Part shown: piece after piece, positions 1 to 6,225 of the stretch
Numbering within the stretch: position 1 is the stretch's first letter
Layout of the letters: every line of letters starts with the position of its first letter
Source of the DNA: Oligoflexaceae bacterium
GTDB lineage: Bacteria > Bdellovibrionota_B > Oligoflexia > Oligoflexales > Oligoflexaceae
DNA: 10,741 nt
Direction: 5' to 3'
Assembly: GCA_947474445.1 (NCBI GenBank)
Contig: CANJJY010000122.1
Span: 1 to 10,741 of the forward strand
Notes under the pieces: generated by a model
Database searches by the model: none
What the model saw: the letters and a program-made list of their open reading frames with translations, nothing else
Told to the model about the DNA's origin: nothing
Position numbers and translations under genes: made by a program

Positions 1-1697
1 ACGAGAAGCGCGTCTTTTCCTTTGAGCTGCACGGTCAGCGCTACTATGCAGCGATCGAATGCCAGGCCATGATCCACGATCTCTATCCGACGTTTTTCCC
101 CGAAGCTCGCATCGAAGCCACGGATCCCTTGTCATGGGAACGGCAGAGCCTGGCTCTCCGCACTCTCTTGCGCGGCCAACTCGAATGTCGTGGACCGACC
201 GCTGCCGATGAATTTGTGCGTTTGTTTCACTTGGAAGATGCCCTGGTCCAAGCCGCGCTGGCAGAATTAGAAAGTCAGGGGATCATCCTTTCCGGATTTT
301 TCGGCGGCAAAGAAGCCGGCCCCCATCGCCTCTGGTGCGAGCGTCGCCTACTCCAGCGCATGCATCGATTGACCATCGAAGGTCTGCGTGAACAGATCAA
401 GCCGGTGGCTCTCAGCGTCTATCTCCGCTTTCTCATCCAGCATCAGGGTCTCGACCGGAAAAAAGCCAAGACGGAAGCAGAAGACAGCAAAAACCTCGGC
501 CTGGACGGACTGCGGCAAGTCCTCGAACAGCTACAGGGGATCGAAGCCCCGGCTGCCATCTGGGAAAATGAGATCTTGGCCAGCCGCCTGCCGGATTTCA
601 GTCCGCGTGATCTCGATCAGCTTTGTCTCAGTGGTCAAGCGCTGTGGGGCCGGGTCCGCGTGCCTATCAAAAAGGAGGCGGATACGGACAAGGTGAAGGG
701 CAAGGGACAACGTCTCTTCACGCGGCAGACTAAAATCTGCTTTGCACTCCGCCTGGCCTTGCCGTGGATCATGCCTGAAACCAGATCCGATGTGATGGGC
801 CGCGTGAGCGAAAGAGCCGGTCAGCTCTGGGCCCTCATGGAACATCGAGGCGCTTTATTCTTCGACGAACTCGCTGCCGCATCCCGTCTGCTGCCCACCC
901 ACCTCGAAGATGCCTTGAGCGAGCTAATTTCGCTCGGCTTGGTTCATGCCGATAGTTTTGCGGCGATCAGGCCTTTGATCAATCCCGATCGCCGGCTGCG
1001 CGCTCCGGTGAAAAGCGCGCGCAATATCCGCTACGACAGCGATTTTCACAGTGGGGGACGCTTTGCCCCCTTTGCCCAGCTCGTGACCCGGCCGGCAGCC
1101 GAAGAAGTGCTGGAAGCTTGGGCCTGGCAGCTGCTCAAACGTTATGGAATTATCTGCCGTGATCTCGTCCTGCGCGAAGAGCTCGCTCCGCGCTGGGGCG
1201 AACTGGTCCGCGTCTATCGCACCCTAGAGGCCCGCGGTCAGATTCGAGGAGGTCGCTTTGTGGCTCAGGTCGGAGGCGAGCAATTTGCGCTCAAGGAAGC
1301 CGTCGAGCAGTTACGTCAGGTCCGTGACGAGACGCCGGGCGATGAGTTTTATATCCTAGCCGCGGGCGATCCCTTAAATATGATGGGTCTCCTCGGCGAC
1401 CAATCGAAGATCCCTAATCTCTCGAATAACCGGGTCGCGCTCTATAAAGGCCGCTACGTCGCGTGGAAAAATCGCGCTGTCATCACCTTTGCTGACGAGG
1501 ATCAGGCTTTGCCCTTACCCCTCAAGCAAGCGATAGAGCGGGCATTAAGACTCAATGGAATGTTTCGCCGGCACGATCCCTTTAGCCAGCTGCCTACGGT
1601 GAGTCCCGTGATCGAAAAAAATAGTGCAGAGGATAAGAGTAAGGACGCGCGCGTCATCAATCTCAGAAACTGGCGCCAGGCGACGGCACCAGGTTAA
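1..1697 (+). CDS. lhr: Lhr-type ATP-dependent helicase, C-terminal part (5' end outside window)
   Basis: The frame is open from base 3, with no stop up to the left edge, so the first ATG at 69 is internal and about 564 C-terminal residues are seen. Lhr proteins are large superfamily 2 DNA helicases (about 1500 residues) linked to DNA repair. The helicase core is not in the window; this is the long C-terminal extension made of winged-helix-type domains. Recognisable family signatures are RRLLQRMHRLTIEGLREQIK (nt 342-401), EAPAAIWENEIL followed by LDQLCLSGQALWGRV (about nt 540-660), and near the end AAGDPLNMMGLLG with NNRVALYKGRYVAW (about nt 1359-1470), where the family has ADPLNL...GNRV.Y.DG.P. 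The gene ends with TAA at 1695 and converges on the lipoprotein gene with a 17-nt gap. Assignment rests on family motifs recalled from memory. C-terminal domains of this kind in E. coli Lhr have been reported to have uracil-DNA glycosylase activity; whether this one does cannot be told. Confidence 0.85.
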   Translation, partial: EKRVFSFELHGQRYYAAIECQAMIHDLYPTFFPEARIEATDPLSWERQSLALRTLLRGQLECRGPTAADEFVRLFHLEDALVQAALAELESQGIILSGFFGGKEAGPHRLWCERRLLQRMHRLTIEGLREQIKPVALSVYLRFLIQHQGLDRKKAKTEAEDSKNLGLDGLRQVLEQLQGIEAPAAIWENEILASRLPDFSPRDLDQLCLSGQALWGRVRVPIKKEADTDKVKGKGQRLFTRQTKICFALRLALPWIMPETRSDVMGRVSERAGQLWALMEHRGALFFDELAAASRLLPTHLEDALSELISLGLVHADSFAAIRPLINPDRRLRAPVKSARNIRYDSDFHSGGRFAPFAQLVTRPAAEEVLEAWAWQLLKRYGIICRDLVLREELAPRWGELVRVYRTLEARGQIRGGRFVAQVGGEQFALKEAVEQLRQVRDETPGDEFYILAAGDPLNMMGLLGDQSKIPNLSNNRVALYKGRYVAWKNRAVITFADEDQALPLPLKQAIERALRLNGMFRRHDPFSQLPTVSPVIEKNSAEDKSKDARVINLRNWRQATAPG

Positions 1698-1714
1698 GGC
1701 GAGGCAAGCTATCG

Positions 1715-2311
1715 TCATTGACCTTGTCGGCGAGCCCTTATCTCGTCGCATTCTTCTTGCGTCGTACCAACGACTTTCACTTTTTGACCATTGACCGTTT
1801 TCTCATATTCACAGTTCTGCGTCGAGCCTCCAGAACCGGTGCTTCCCGAAGAACTTGACGAGGATGAAGACGTGGTGTTGGAAGACGAGTTGGATGAGGA
1901 TGAAGAGGGCGTAGAGCTGGATCGTGGGACGCTGCGGGCTCCGCTGCCCGTCGCCTGAGGCAAGACAAAGGCTGCCATCGCTTTCTTTCTGAGGGCGATG
2001 CAGTCTTTCTCTTGATTCGCCTTCTGCGTCTTGCCGTCGATGATGACAATGCAATCTTCGCTTCTGAGCGCCTCTTCCCTACTCACGGACGGAGAAGAAC
2101 CTGTCTCTGGCTTCGCTTTTTTCGCTAAGCGCCGGCATTCTTCCTCGGAGTGGCCGCGTTCGCCATTGATCTCACAGGAGACCTCCCCATTGCTACTCGA
2201 CGATGAACTCGACTCTGAGAGTCCACTCGTCATGCTGCGAGGATGGCAAGCAAGGGCCGACAAACAGAGGCTCATACTCAGCAGCAGAAAGCATTTAGGG
2301 AAGCCAAACAT
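1715..2311 (-). CDS. Ser-rich putative lipoprotein with three Cys-pair repeats
   Basis: Predicted 198-residue exported protein of unknown function. The start chosen is ATG at 2311, not the longer frame up to 2365, because AAGGAG lies 9 nt upstream and the protein then begins with a clean signal peptide: Lys6, a hydrophobic stretch (residues 8-21) and Cys22 in SALAC. The -3 residue is Ala rather than the usual Leu, so lipidation is likely but not certain. The mature part alternates poly-Ser linkers (about 32-40 and 131-157) with three related units. Each unit starts with a Cys, has NG or DG a few residues later, and closes with an E-rich segment, a second Cys and a basic helix-like tail: Cys46/59, Cys87/104 and Cys167/188. 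Paired cysteines in an exported protein suggest three disulphide-closed hairpins on a flexible stalk. I do not recognise the family. It is a single gene, convergent with lhr. Confidence 0.75.
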   Translation of the reverse strand: MFGFPKCFLLLSMSLCLSALACHPRSMTSGLSESSSSSSSNGEVSCEINGERGHSEEECRRLAKKAKPETGSSPSVSREEALRSEDCIVIIDGKTQKANQEKDCIALRKKAMAAFVLPQATGSGARSVPRSSSTPSSSSSNSSSNTTSSSSSSSSGSTGSGGSTQNCEYEKTVNGQKVKVVGTTQEECDEIRARRQGQ

Positions 2312-2320
2312 CGATGGGTA

Positions 2321-2326
2321 CTCCTT
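2321..2326 (-). promoter_or_regulatory. Shine-Dalgarno AAGGAG fixing the lipoprotein start
   Basis: Read on the minus strand, AAGGAG is followed by 9 nt and ATG at 2311. The alternative start at 2365 has no comparable site and would put 18 extra residues, including Asp and Glu, ahead of the signal peptide. Confidence 0.7.
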
Positions 2327-2368
2327 CAGCGCACAAACTCTAAGCTCAGCCTCATCAGAAAGCAAAGC

Positions 2369-2392
2369 ATAGGCCAGAGATAAGCGGCCTAT
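2369..2392. repeat. Perfect 7-bp inverted repeat upstream of the lipoprotein gene
   Basis: ATAGGCC (2369-2375) and GGCCTAT (2386-2392) are perfect inverted copies with a 10-nt spacer, 57 nt upstream of the lipoprotein ATG. The position fits a repressor operator or a leader hairpin. There is no T-run, so it is not a terminator. No convincing -35/-10 pair was found next to it. Confidence 0.45.
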
Positions 2393-2693
2393 TTGATTGG
2401 GTAAAATTCGGCAGCTTCTGTCTAGAGTTTGGCCTTTTCGTAGGAAGTGGCTGGAGTGATTTCAGAGAGTTTCCGCGCGAGTTTTATCCGCCGTCCGGCG
2501 CTCACTCCGGAGCCATGATCGCGAAGTTCGTCTTAAATGAACATCACGAGCCTAAAAAATCCTTAAAGCCTAATCAGATATTTATTCCTCAAGAGAAAAG
2601 CAGCACTATGCTTGCGAGTGGATCCGCATCAGCCGGAACAGCTTTGTCCTACGTTCAGACTATCGGTCCTTCTTGCAGAAGAGGAAGAGCTTC
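2393..2693. other. Intergenic region between divergent lipoprotein and response regulator genes
   Basis: No supportable gene. It must carry the promoter of the response regulator. The segment 2540-2620 is relatively AT-rich, but I found no -35/-10 pair better than chance. A 67-codon open frame at 2515-2718 has no ribosome binding site and runs into the response regulator in another frame, so it is not called. Confidence 0.4.
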
Positions 2694-3062
2694 ATGGAGC
2701 ATGCTTCGCATATACTAGTCATCGACGACGATGAAGGATTGCAGACCCTCTTTAGAAAGTGTCTGAAACTGCGCGGCTACGAAGTTTCCATCGCCGGCAA
2801 CGGGCAGGAAGGCCTGGATCAAGTCGCCCGAGAAAAACCGGACTTGATCCTGCTTGATCTCATGATGCCGGTGATGGACGGCATCCAGTTTGCGCGCGCT
2901 TTCCACAGTCGCTACGGCAACGATCATATACCTATCATCGTGGTGTCAGCCGCTGATGATGTCACGCGACATGCCCAAGAGATCGAAGCCGACGGCATGC
3001 TGCAGAAGCCCTTCGGCATCAACGAGCTCCTCGATCTGGTCGGCTCTCACCTCGCCTCGTGA
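2694..3062 (+). CDS. Single-domain (CheY-like) response regulator
   Basis: A 122-residue receiver domain with no output domain, so it should act by phosphorylation-dependent protein contact in a two-component or phosphorelay pathway. ATG at 2694 is chosen over TTG at 2673: it has a purine-rich GAGG site 9 nt upstream and gives the usual receiver length. The receiver landmarks are present: the acidic cluster Asp11-Asp13 in ILVIDDDEG, phospho-acceptor Asp55 in LILLDLMMPVMDG, switch residue Ser85 in IIVVSA, and the invariant Lys105-Pro106 in QKPF. No histidine kinase lies nearby, so it is an orphan whose partner cannot be inferred from context. The DEAD-box gene follows after about 250 nt containing a hairpin, so cotranscription is unlikely. 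Confidence 0.92.
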   Translation: MEHASHILVIDDDEGLQTLFRKCLKLRGYEVSIAGNGQEGLDQVAREKPDLILLDLMMPVMDGIQFARAFHSRYGNDHIPIIVVSAADDVTRHAQEIEADGMLQKPFGINELLDLVGSHLAS

Positions 3063-3141
3063 GGCGCAGAGCGGGCCCATCACAGCCATATAGGCACCCT
3101 CAAGAGGTCTTTTTGACCGAAAGAGCTCACCGCGCGCAGGA

Positions 3142-3172
3142 GCAGACAAAAAGGCCGCCTTTTTTGCTGCTT
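3142..3172 (+). terminator. Hairpin with U-rich arm downstream of the response regulator
   Basis: AGCAG (3142-3146) pairs with CTGCT (3168-3172) and AAAAAGG (3149-3155) pairs with CCTTTTT (3159-3165), separated by a 2x2 internal loop and closed by CCG. The six-T run (3161-3166) lies in the 3' arm, as in bidirectional intrinsic terminators. It lies 79 nt after the response regulator stop. The stem is A/U-rich, so strength is uncertain. A smaller hairpin, GGTC-TTTTT-GACC (3106-3118), lies just before it. Confidence 0.45.
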
Positions 3173-3186
3173 CCCGCACAAAGCAT

Positions 3187-3215
3187 TTGTTAATTCTCCT
3201 TCTCTGCTTCATAAG
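3187..3215 (+). promoter_or_regulatory. Possible weak sigma70-type promoter for the DEAD-box gene
   Basis: TTGTTA (3187-3192) and CATAAG (3210-3215) are separated by 17 nt and each matches 4 of 6 consensus bases. It lies after the preceding hairpin and would give a leader of about 90 nt. Both boxes are weak, so this is tentative. Confidence 0.3.
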
Positions 3216-3273
3216 AAGAGGCGCGAAACTACGCCCGCACGCCCCGCAAGCAGCGTCAAGACACAATTTCTGT

Positions 3274-3289
3274 TGAGCTCGAGAGCTCA
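3274..3289 (+). promoter_or_regulatory. Palindrome in the DEAD-box mRNA leader, just before the ribosome binding site
   Basis: TGAGCTC (3274-3280), 2 nt, GAGCTCA (3283-3289) is a perfect 7-bp inverted repeat ending 9 nt before the AAAGG site (3299-3303). In RNA it needs at least one pair opened to form a loop. It could affect ribosome access, or it could be a DNA operator. Confidence 0.4.
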
Positions 3290-3311
3290 GTTGAGAAGAA
3301 AGGTATTCGAG

Positions 3312-4844
3312 ATGGAACATGACAATACAGAGAACGGTAGCAAAGGCTTCCTTCCCCTGGGTCTGGAGCCACGTTTAATCGATGTCTTGACGCGATTGGG
3401 CTATGAGGAGCCGACTCCCATTCAGCTCCAAGCGATCCCTTCTTTGCTAGAAGGCCGCGATCTCCTGGGACAGGCCGCAACGGGTACCGGCAAGACAGCC
3501 GCCTTTGCCTTGCCTTTGATCCAACGCATTTCAAAAATGCCGAAGCGCTCGAAGCCAAGCGCTCTCATCTTGGTCCCGACGCGCGAACTCGCGATTCAGG
3601 TATCCGAAGCGATTCACAAGTACGGCCGCGACCTGCAAGTCTCCGTCGTGCCTATTTACGGCGGACAAGCCTACGGTCAGCAATTGCGCGCTCTCGAGCG
3701 TGGCATTGATATCGTCGTCGCGACGCCGGGTCGTGCTCTCGATCATATCCGTCGTCAAACGATGCAGCTGGGTTCGATTCAGACCGTCGTTCTCGATGAA
3801 GCTGATGAAATGCTCGATATGGGTTTCGTCGAAGATATCGAAACCATTCTGCAGAGCGTGCCGACCGAACGTCAGGTCATGCTCTTCTCGGCGACTCTAC
3901 CGCCCCGCATCACCTCGATCGTCAAGCGTCACCTGCGCAATCCAGTCGAAGTGAAGATCGCGGCTGAGCGCATGGCGGCCGATGCTCTTCCCCGCGTTCA
4001 GCAGACGACTTACATCGTCAGCCGCGCGCAGAAGTCGGAAGCTCTTGGACGCATTCTCGATATGGAAAATCCTGGTTCAGCGATTATCTTCTGCCGAACC
4101 CGTAACGAAGTCGACGAACTCAGCGAGAGTCTCCGCGCCCGCGGTTACCAAGCAGAGACTCTTCACGGCGGCATGGCCCAAGCGCATCGCGATCGCGTGA
4201 TCAAGCGTCTGCGCGCTGGCCTCGTCGATCTCGTGATGGCGACCGACGTCGCGTCGCGCGGCCTCGATATCGAACACCTCACGCACGTCATCAACTTTGA
4301 CGTTCCTGCTTCGCCGGAAACATATGTCCACCGAATCGGTCGGGTTGGTCGTGCGGGCCGCGAAGGCATCGCCATTACTTTGGCTGAACCGCGCGAACAC
4401 AGACAACTCCGCAATATCGAACAGCTGACGCGGCAGAAGATGAAGATGGCGAAAGTCCCAACCATCGCCGATCTACGCGCACGCAAGATGGAGCAGACTC
4501 ACAATGCAGTCCGCGAAGCTCTGCTCGAAGGCGATCTCGATGGTTTCCGGGTCATCGTCGATCAGTTGAGCGGAGAATTCGATATCGTCGAAGTCGCTCT
4601 CGCGGCACTGAAACTCGCCCATCTATCCACGGCTGGCAAAGAACCAGACGAAGACTTGCCTGCATTTGAAATGATCAAGCCGATCGTTCCGATATCAGCT
4701 CCTTCACAGCCAGCTCGTCGCCCCTCACGCGGTCCGGCCTCTGCTGAAGCCCGTCCGCGCGCCAAGGCGCAAGCGCAGGCCCCTTTCAAGCGGAAGAAAG
4801 TTGAACGCGCTCCTGCTCCTGGCAAAAAGCGCGCTCGAACCTAA
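3312..4844 (+). CDS. DEAD-box ATP-dependent RNA helicase (DeaD/RhlE-like)
   Basis: A 510-residue cytoplasmic RNA helicase that uses ATP to unwind short RNA duplexes, typically in ribosome assembly, mRNA decay or cold adaptation. All core motifs are visible: Q motif (Phe13, Gln38 in PTPIQLQ), motif I AATGTGKT (55-62, Lys61), PTRELAIQV, TPGR, DEAD at 162-165, SAT at 193-195, IIFCRTR, ATDVASRGLDI and HRIGRVGRAG from His340. After the core comes a helical extension (LRNIEQLTRQKMKMAKVPT...) seen in DeaD/CshA-type proteins. The tail of about 40 residues is Ala/Pro/Lys/Arg-rich and ends in KKRART, where E. coli DeaD and DbpA carry a folded RNA-binding domain, so RNA binding here probably uses a basic disordered tail. 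ATG at 3312 is chosen over TTG at 3273 because AAAGG lies 8 nt upstream. Transcription ends at a strong hairpin directly after the stop. Confidence 0.93.
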   Translation: MEHDNTENGSKGFLPLGLEPRLIDVLTRLGYEEPTPIQLQAIPSLLEGRDLLGQAATGTGKTAAFALPLIQRISKMPKRSKPSALILVPTRELAIQVSEAIHKYGRDLQVSVVPIYGGQAYGQQLRALERGIDIVVATPGRALDHIRRQTMQLGSIQTVVLDEADEMLDMGFVEDIETILQSVPTERQVMLFSATLPPRITSIVKRHLRNPVEVKIAAERMAADALPRVQQTTYIVSRAQKSEALGRILDMENPGSAIIFCRTRNEVDELSESLRARGYQAETLHGGMAQAHRDRVIKRLRAGLVDLVMATDVASRGLDIEHLTHVINFDVPASPETYVHRIGRVGRAGREGIAITLAEPREHRQLRNIEQLTRQKMKMAKVPTIADLRARKMEQTHNAVREALLEGDLDGFRVIVDQLSGEFDIVEVALAALKLAHLSTAGKEPDEDLPAFEMIKPIVPISAPSQPARRPSRGPASAEARPRAKAQAQAPFKRKKVERAPAPGKKRART

Positions 4845-4853
4845 GGTTTTGCT

Positions 4854-4875
4854 GGGGAAACGGTGACGTTTCCCC
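4854..4875 (+). terminator. Stable terminator-like hairpin after the DEAD-box gene
   Basis: GGGGAAACG (4854-4862), loop GTGA, CGTTTCCCC (4867-4875): a perfect 9-bp stem capped by a GNRA-type tetraloop, beginning 9 nt after the stop codon. The downstream tract CCTGCTTTCCTTCCCC is pyrimidine-rich but has no proper U-run, so it may work as an mRNA-protecting 3' end or as a partial terminator. Confidence 0.6.
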
Positions 4876-4933
4876 CCTGCTTTCCTTCCCCTACCTTATC
4901 GCCGAAGAATTAATTAGTTGAGACATGAGTTTG

Positions 4934-5149
4934 AGGGGCTGTTGACGTTTGGCTGCGCCCACGTCGGACATCCTCAGCGGGAGTCGATGTCTTTTGCATA
5001 GCCTTAGCCATTGACTTAGCCTTGGCCTTTAGCGTGATCTTGATCGTCGCCTGGAGGCCTTGCCCTTGGACATTTTACCTCAGCTTAGCCACGAAAAGTT
5101 GGAAGTCTATCAGAAATCCATTCGCTTCCGCATTACGTCAACAGCCCCT
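4934..5149. mobile_element. 216-bp MITE-like element or IS remnant with 15-bp terminal inverted repeats
   Basis: The outer ends AGGGGCTGTTGACGT (4934-4948) and ACGTCAACAGCCCCT (5135-5149) are exact reverse complements over 15 bp. Starting with GGGG and sitting 216 bp apart, they look like the terminal repeats of an insertion sequence or a small non-autonomous derivative. The 186 bp inside encode no transposase I can recognise. One plus-strand frame stays open across the element but lacks a start, and CTTAGCC occurs three times inside. The flanks (GTTTG left, AATAC right) show no target duplication, so insertion may be old, or the family may not leave one visible. The element lies between the DEAD-box terminator and the toxin-antitoxin-like pair. 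I could not assign the IS family. Confidence 0.6.
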
Positions 5150-5197
5150 AATACTTCGAGCAAGCTCCAAGAGCATTCCTCACGATTCCCGCAATGA

Positions 5198-5461
5198 CTA
5201 GCGACCTTTTTGCTTTGCTTGCTGAATAAATTGCGAAATGATCTCGCCTGTTATTTGAGCTACAGGTACATGCTTTTGTTTTGAGATTTGCTTGAGGAAA
5301 GTCAAATCTTCCTTCTTCAGGTAGATGCTCGTTCTCATCGTCTCATTTTTGGAGACAATCGAAGGAAGATCATCAAAGCTTGCTGATTCACTTCCAAACC
5401 AATCATCAGGAAGTTTATCGACATTATCCAATGCCTTTTGTAATACTTTAGGTGTTTTCAT
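5198..5461 (-). CDS. Putative ribbon-helix-helix antitoxin of a toxin-antitoxin-like pair
   Basis: With ATG at 5461 the product has 87 residues. The C-terminal half (MRTSIYLKKEDLTFLKQISK and on to EIISQFIQQAK) has the CopG/ribbon-helix-helix pattern: a short beta strand, then two helices that dimerise and place the strand in the major groove. The N-terminal half (about 40 residues, many Asp/Ser, with DKLPDDWFGSE) would be the partner-binding arm; the same N-arm plus C-terminal RHH order is known from BrnA antitoxins. The ATG lies 1 nt after the stop of the upstream gene (TAA-A-ATG), implying translational coupling. A longer start at 5491 would overlap that gene by 29 nt and has no ribosome binding site, so I prefer 5461. 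The likely role is to neutralise the upstream product and autorepress through the boxes at 5774-5817. This is inferred from architecture. Confidence 0.65.
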   Translation of the reverse strand: MKTPKVLQKALDNVDKLPDDWFGSESASFDDLPSIVSKNETMRTSIYLKKEDLTFLKQISKQKHVPVAQITGEIISQFIQQAKQKGR

Positions 5462-5462
5462 T

Positions 5463-5774
5463 TTATTCCCGTTTTTTCCCGAGGGATTCATAAAAGGGTT
5501 TCAGTACGTGCTGTAACCATTTTCTTCTTAAGTAATGCCTATTGTAATAAATCCACGAGATAAACTCTTTGATTGTTGTCCTGTCAAAAGCAGTAGTTCT
5601 CATGAGTTCAAAAGTCCAAAGGTTGATCTTTGCATCGGCACCATCTGAACGCCTCACAATATGCACATGCCACTTTTCTTGGCCGGATTCTTTAGGATGT
5701 AGATAGACGTAAACGACGAAGCTCTCGTTTTCGGCCACCTTGCCCCCGCCCCTACCATAGACTCTTCGGAACAT
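5463..5774 (-). CDS. Putative toxin-like protein, DUF4160-like
   Basis: A 103-residue product, first gene of a two-gene operon with the RHH protein. A HVHI core followed by GADAKINLWTFEL and a C-terminal helix pair with WIYYNRHYLRRKW resembles the DUF4160 pattern (PHFHV...a.f.l...l.......l...WI..nr..L...W), a family often found in toxin-antitoxin-like pairs. The biochemical activity is not known to me and no catalytic site can be named. The ATG at 5774 overlaps a TTTGCGCA box and has no good Shine-Dalgarno. A GTG at codon 13 (5738), preceded by a G-rich AGGGGCGGGG tract, is an alternative that would remove the Arg/Gly-rich start. The gene lies in AT-rich DNA unlike its surroundings, which suggests horizontal acquisition. 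The usual partner of this family is DUF2442, but here it is an RHH protein. Confidence 0.6.
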   Translation of the reverse strand: MFRRVYGRGGGKVAENESFVVYVYLHPKESGQEKWHVHIVRRSDGADAKINLWTFELMRTTAFDRTTIKEFISWIYYNRHYLRRKWLQHVLKPFYESLGKKRE

Positions 5775-5817
5775 TTGCGCAAAACTTTATGAATAGTTTG
5801 CGCATCAATTTGCGCAA
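5774..5817 (-). promoter_or_regulatory. Three TTTGCGCA boxes, probable operators of the toxin-antitoxin-like operon
   Basis: TTTGCGCA occurs at 5774-5781, 5797-5804 and 5809-5816. In the first and third copies the core TTGCGCAA (5775-5782, 5810-5817) is a perfect palindrome; the middle copy has one mismatch. Start-to-start distances are 23 and 12 bp, about two turns and one turn of DNA, so the copies face the same side. They lie between the predicted transcription start (about 5821) and the first codon, the right place for repression by a dimeric RHH regulator. Confidence 0.65.
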
Positions 5818-5827
5818 GAATGTTAGT

Positions 5828-5856
5828 ATCATATTATTATTGGAAGAATTTGACCA
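5828..5856 (-). promoter_or_regulatory. Sigma70-type promoter of the toxin-antitoxin-like operon
   Basis: On the minus strand, TGGTCA (-35, 5856-5851; 4/6) and TATGAT (-10, 5833-5828; 5/6) are separated by 17 nt. The predicted start near 5821 gives a leader of about 47 nt that contains all three TTTGCGCA boxes. Confidence 0.5.
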
Positions 5857-6225
5857 TAGGTGCATCGAAAAAAAATCCCCACACTAGCTCAAATGCGCTC
5901 ACTTATTGATTAATAGTCCAACTAGCCGAAATCGATGTTGTTTTTTCATGGTGTGGGCTGCAGTGTGGCGTAAGTAACTACTATTGTTTATAAAAATAAA
6001 CTTTTCACCTTGCTATCGGACAAGCTCTGCACTGACAAAATTCCCTGACCACTGCTCAGGTTCTATATCGAAAAAGTAGCAATGGTAATGACAGCGCGAG
6101 ACCAAGCACTAGAGAACAAGTGACTCCCTTCAGTGATGTTGTCTCGTTATTCCCAGGGAGACGCCGCGCTGCGAAGCTTTCTTCTTTGCCCTCCTCGTCC
6201 CTAAACTCACCGAAGCGAATTTTGA
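5857..6225. other. AT-rich intergenic stretch without a clear gene
   Basis: No supportable coding region. Visible structures are an A8 run with CCCACAC (5878-5884) mirrored by GTGTGGG (5951-5957), another GTGTGG at 5963-5968, the perfect inverted repeat GTTTAT-AAAA-ATAAAC (5986-6001), and CCTGA (6044-6048) with TCAGG (6056-6060). These could be recombination scars, operators or a structured RNA; none can be identified. The plus-strand frame from about 6081 to 6222 encodes a hydrophilic open stretch that may belong to the decayed gene that follows. Confidence 0.35.

Noticed and set aside
1834..1920. Acidic Glu/Asp-rich frame on the plus strand
   Set aside because: This is the reverse complement of the poly-Ser linker codons of the lipoprotein gene, not a separate gene.
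2515..2718. 67-codon plus-strand frame overlapping the response regulator start
   Set aside because: No ribosome binding site, no recognisable motif, and it overlaps a certain gene in another frame.
3053..3066. CGCCTC-GT-GAGGCG palindrome across the response regulator stop codon, considered as a terminator
   Set aside because: The loop is too small and no T-run follows; the hairpin at 3142-3172 is a better candidate.
4935..5199. Plus-strand open frame running across the inverted-repeat element
   Set aside because: No start codon or ribosome binding site, composition unlike a known protein, and it ends inside the antitoxin-like gene region; probably chance. A Lys/Ala-rich minus frame in the same DNA was rejected for the same reasons.
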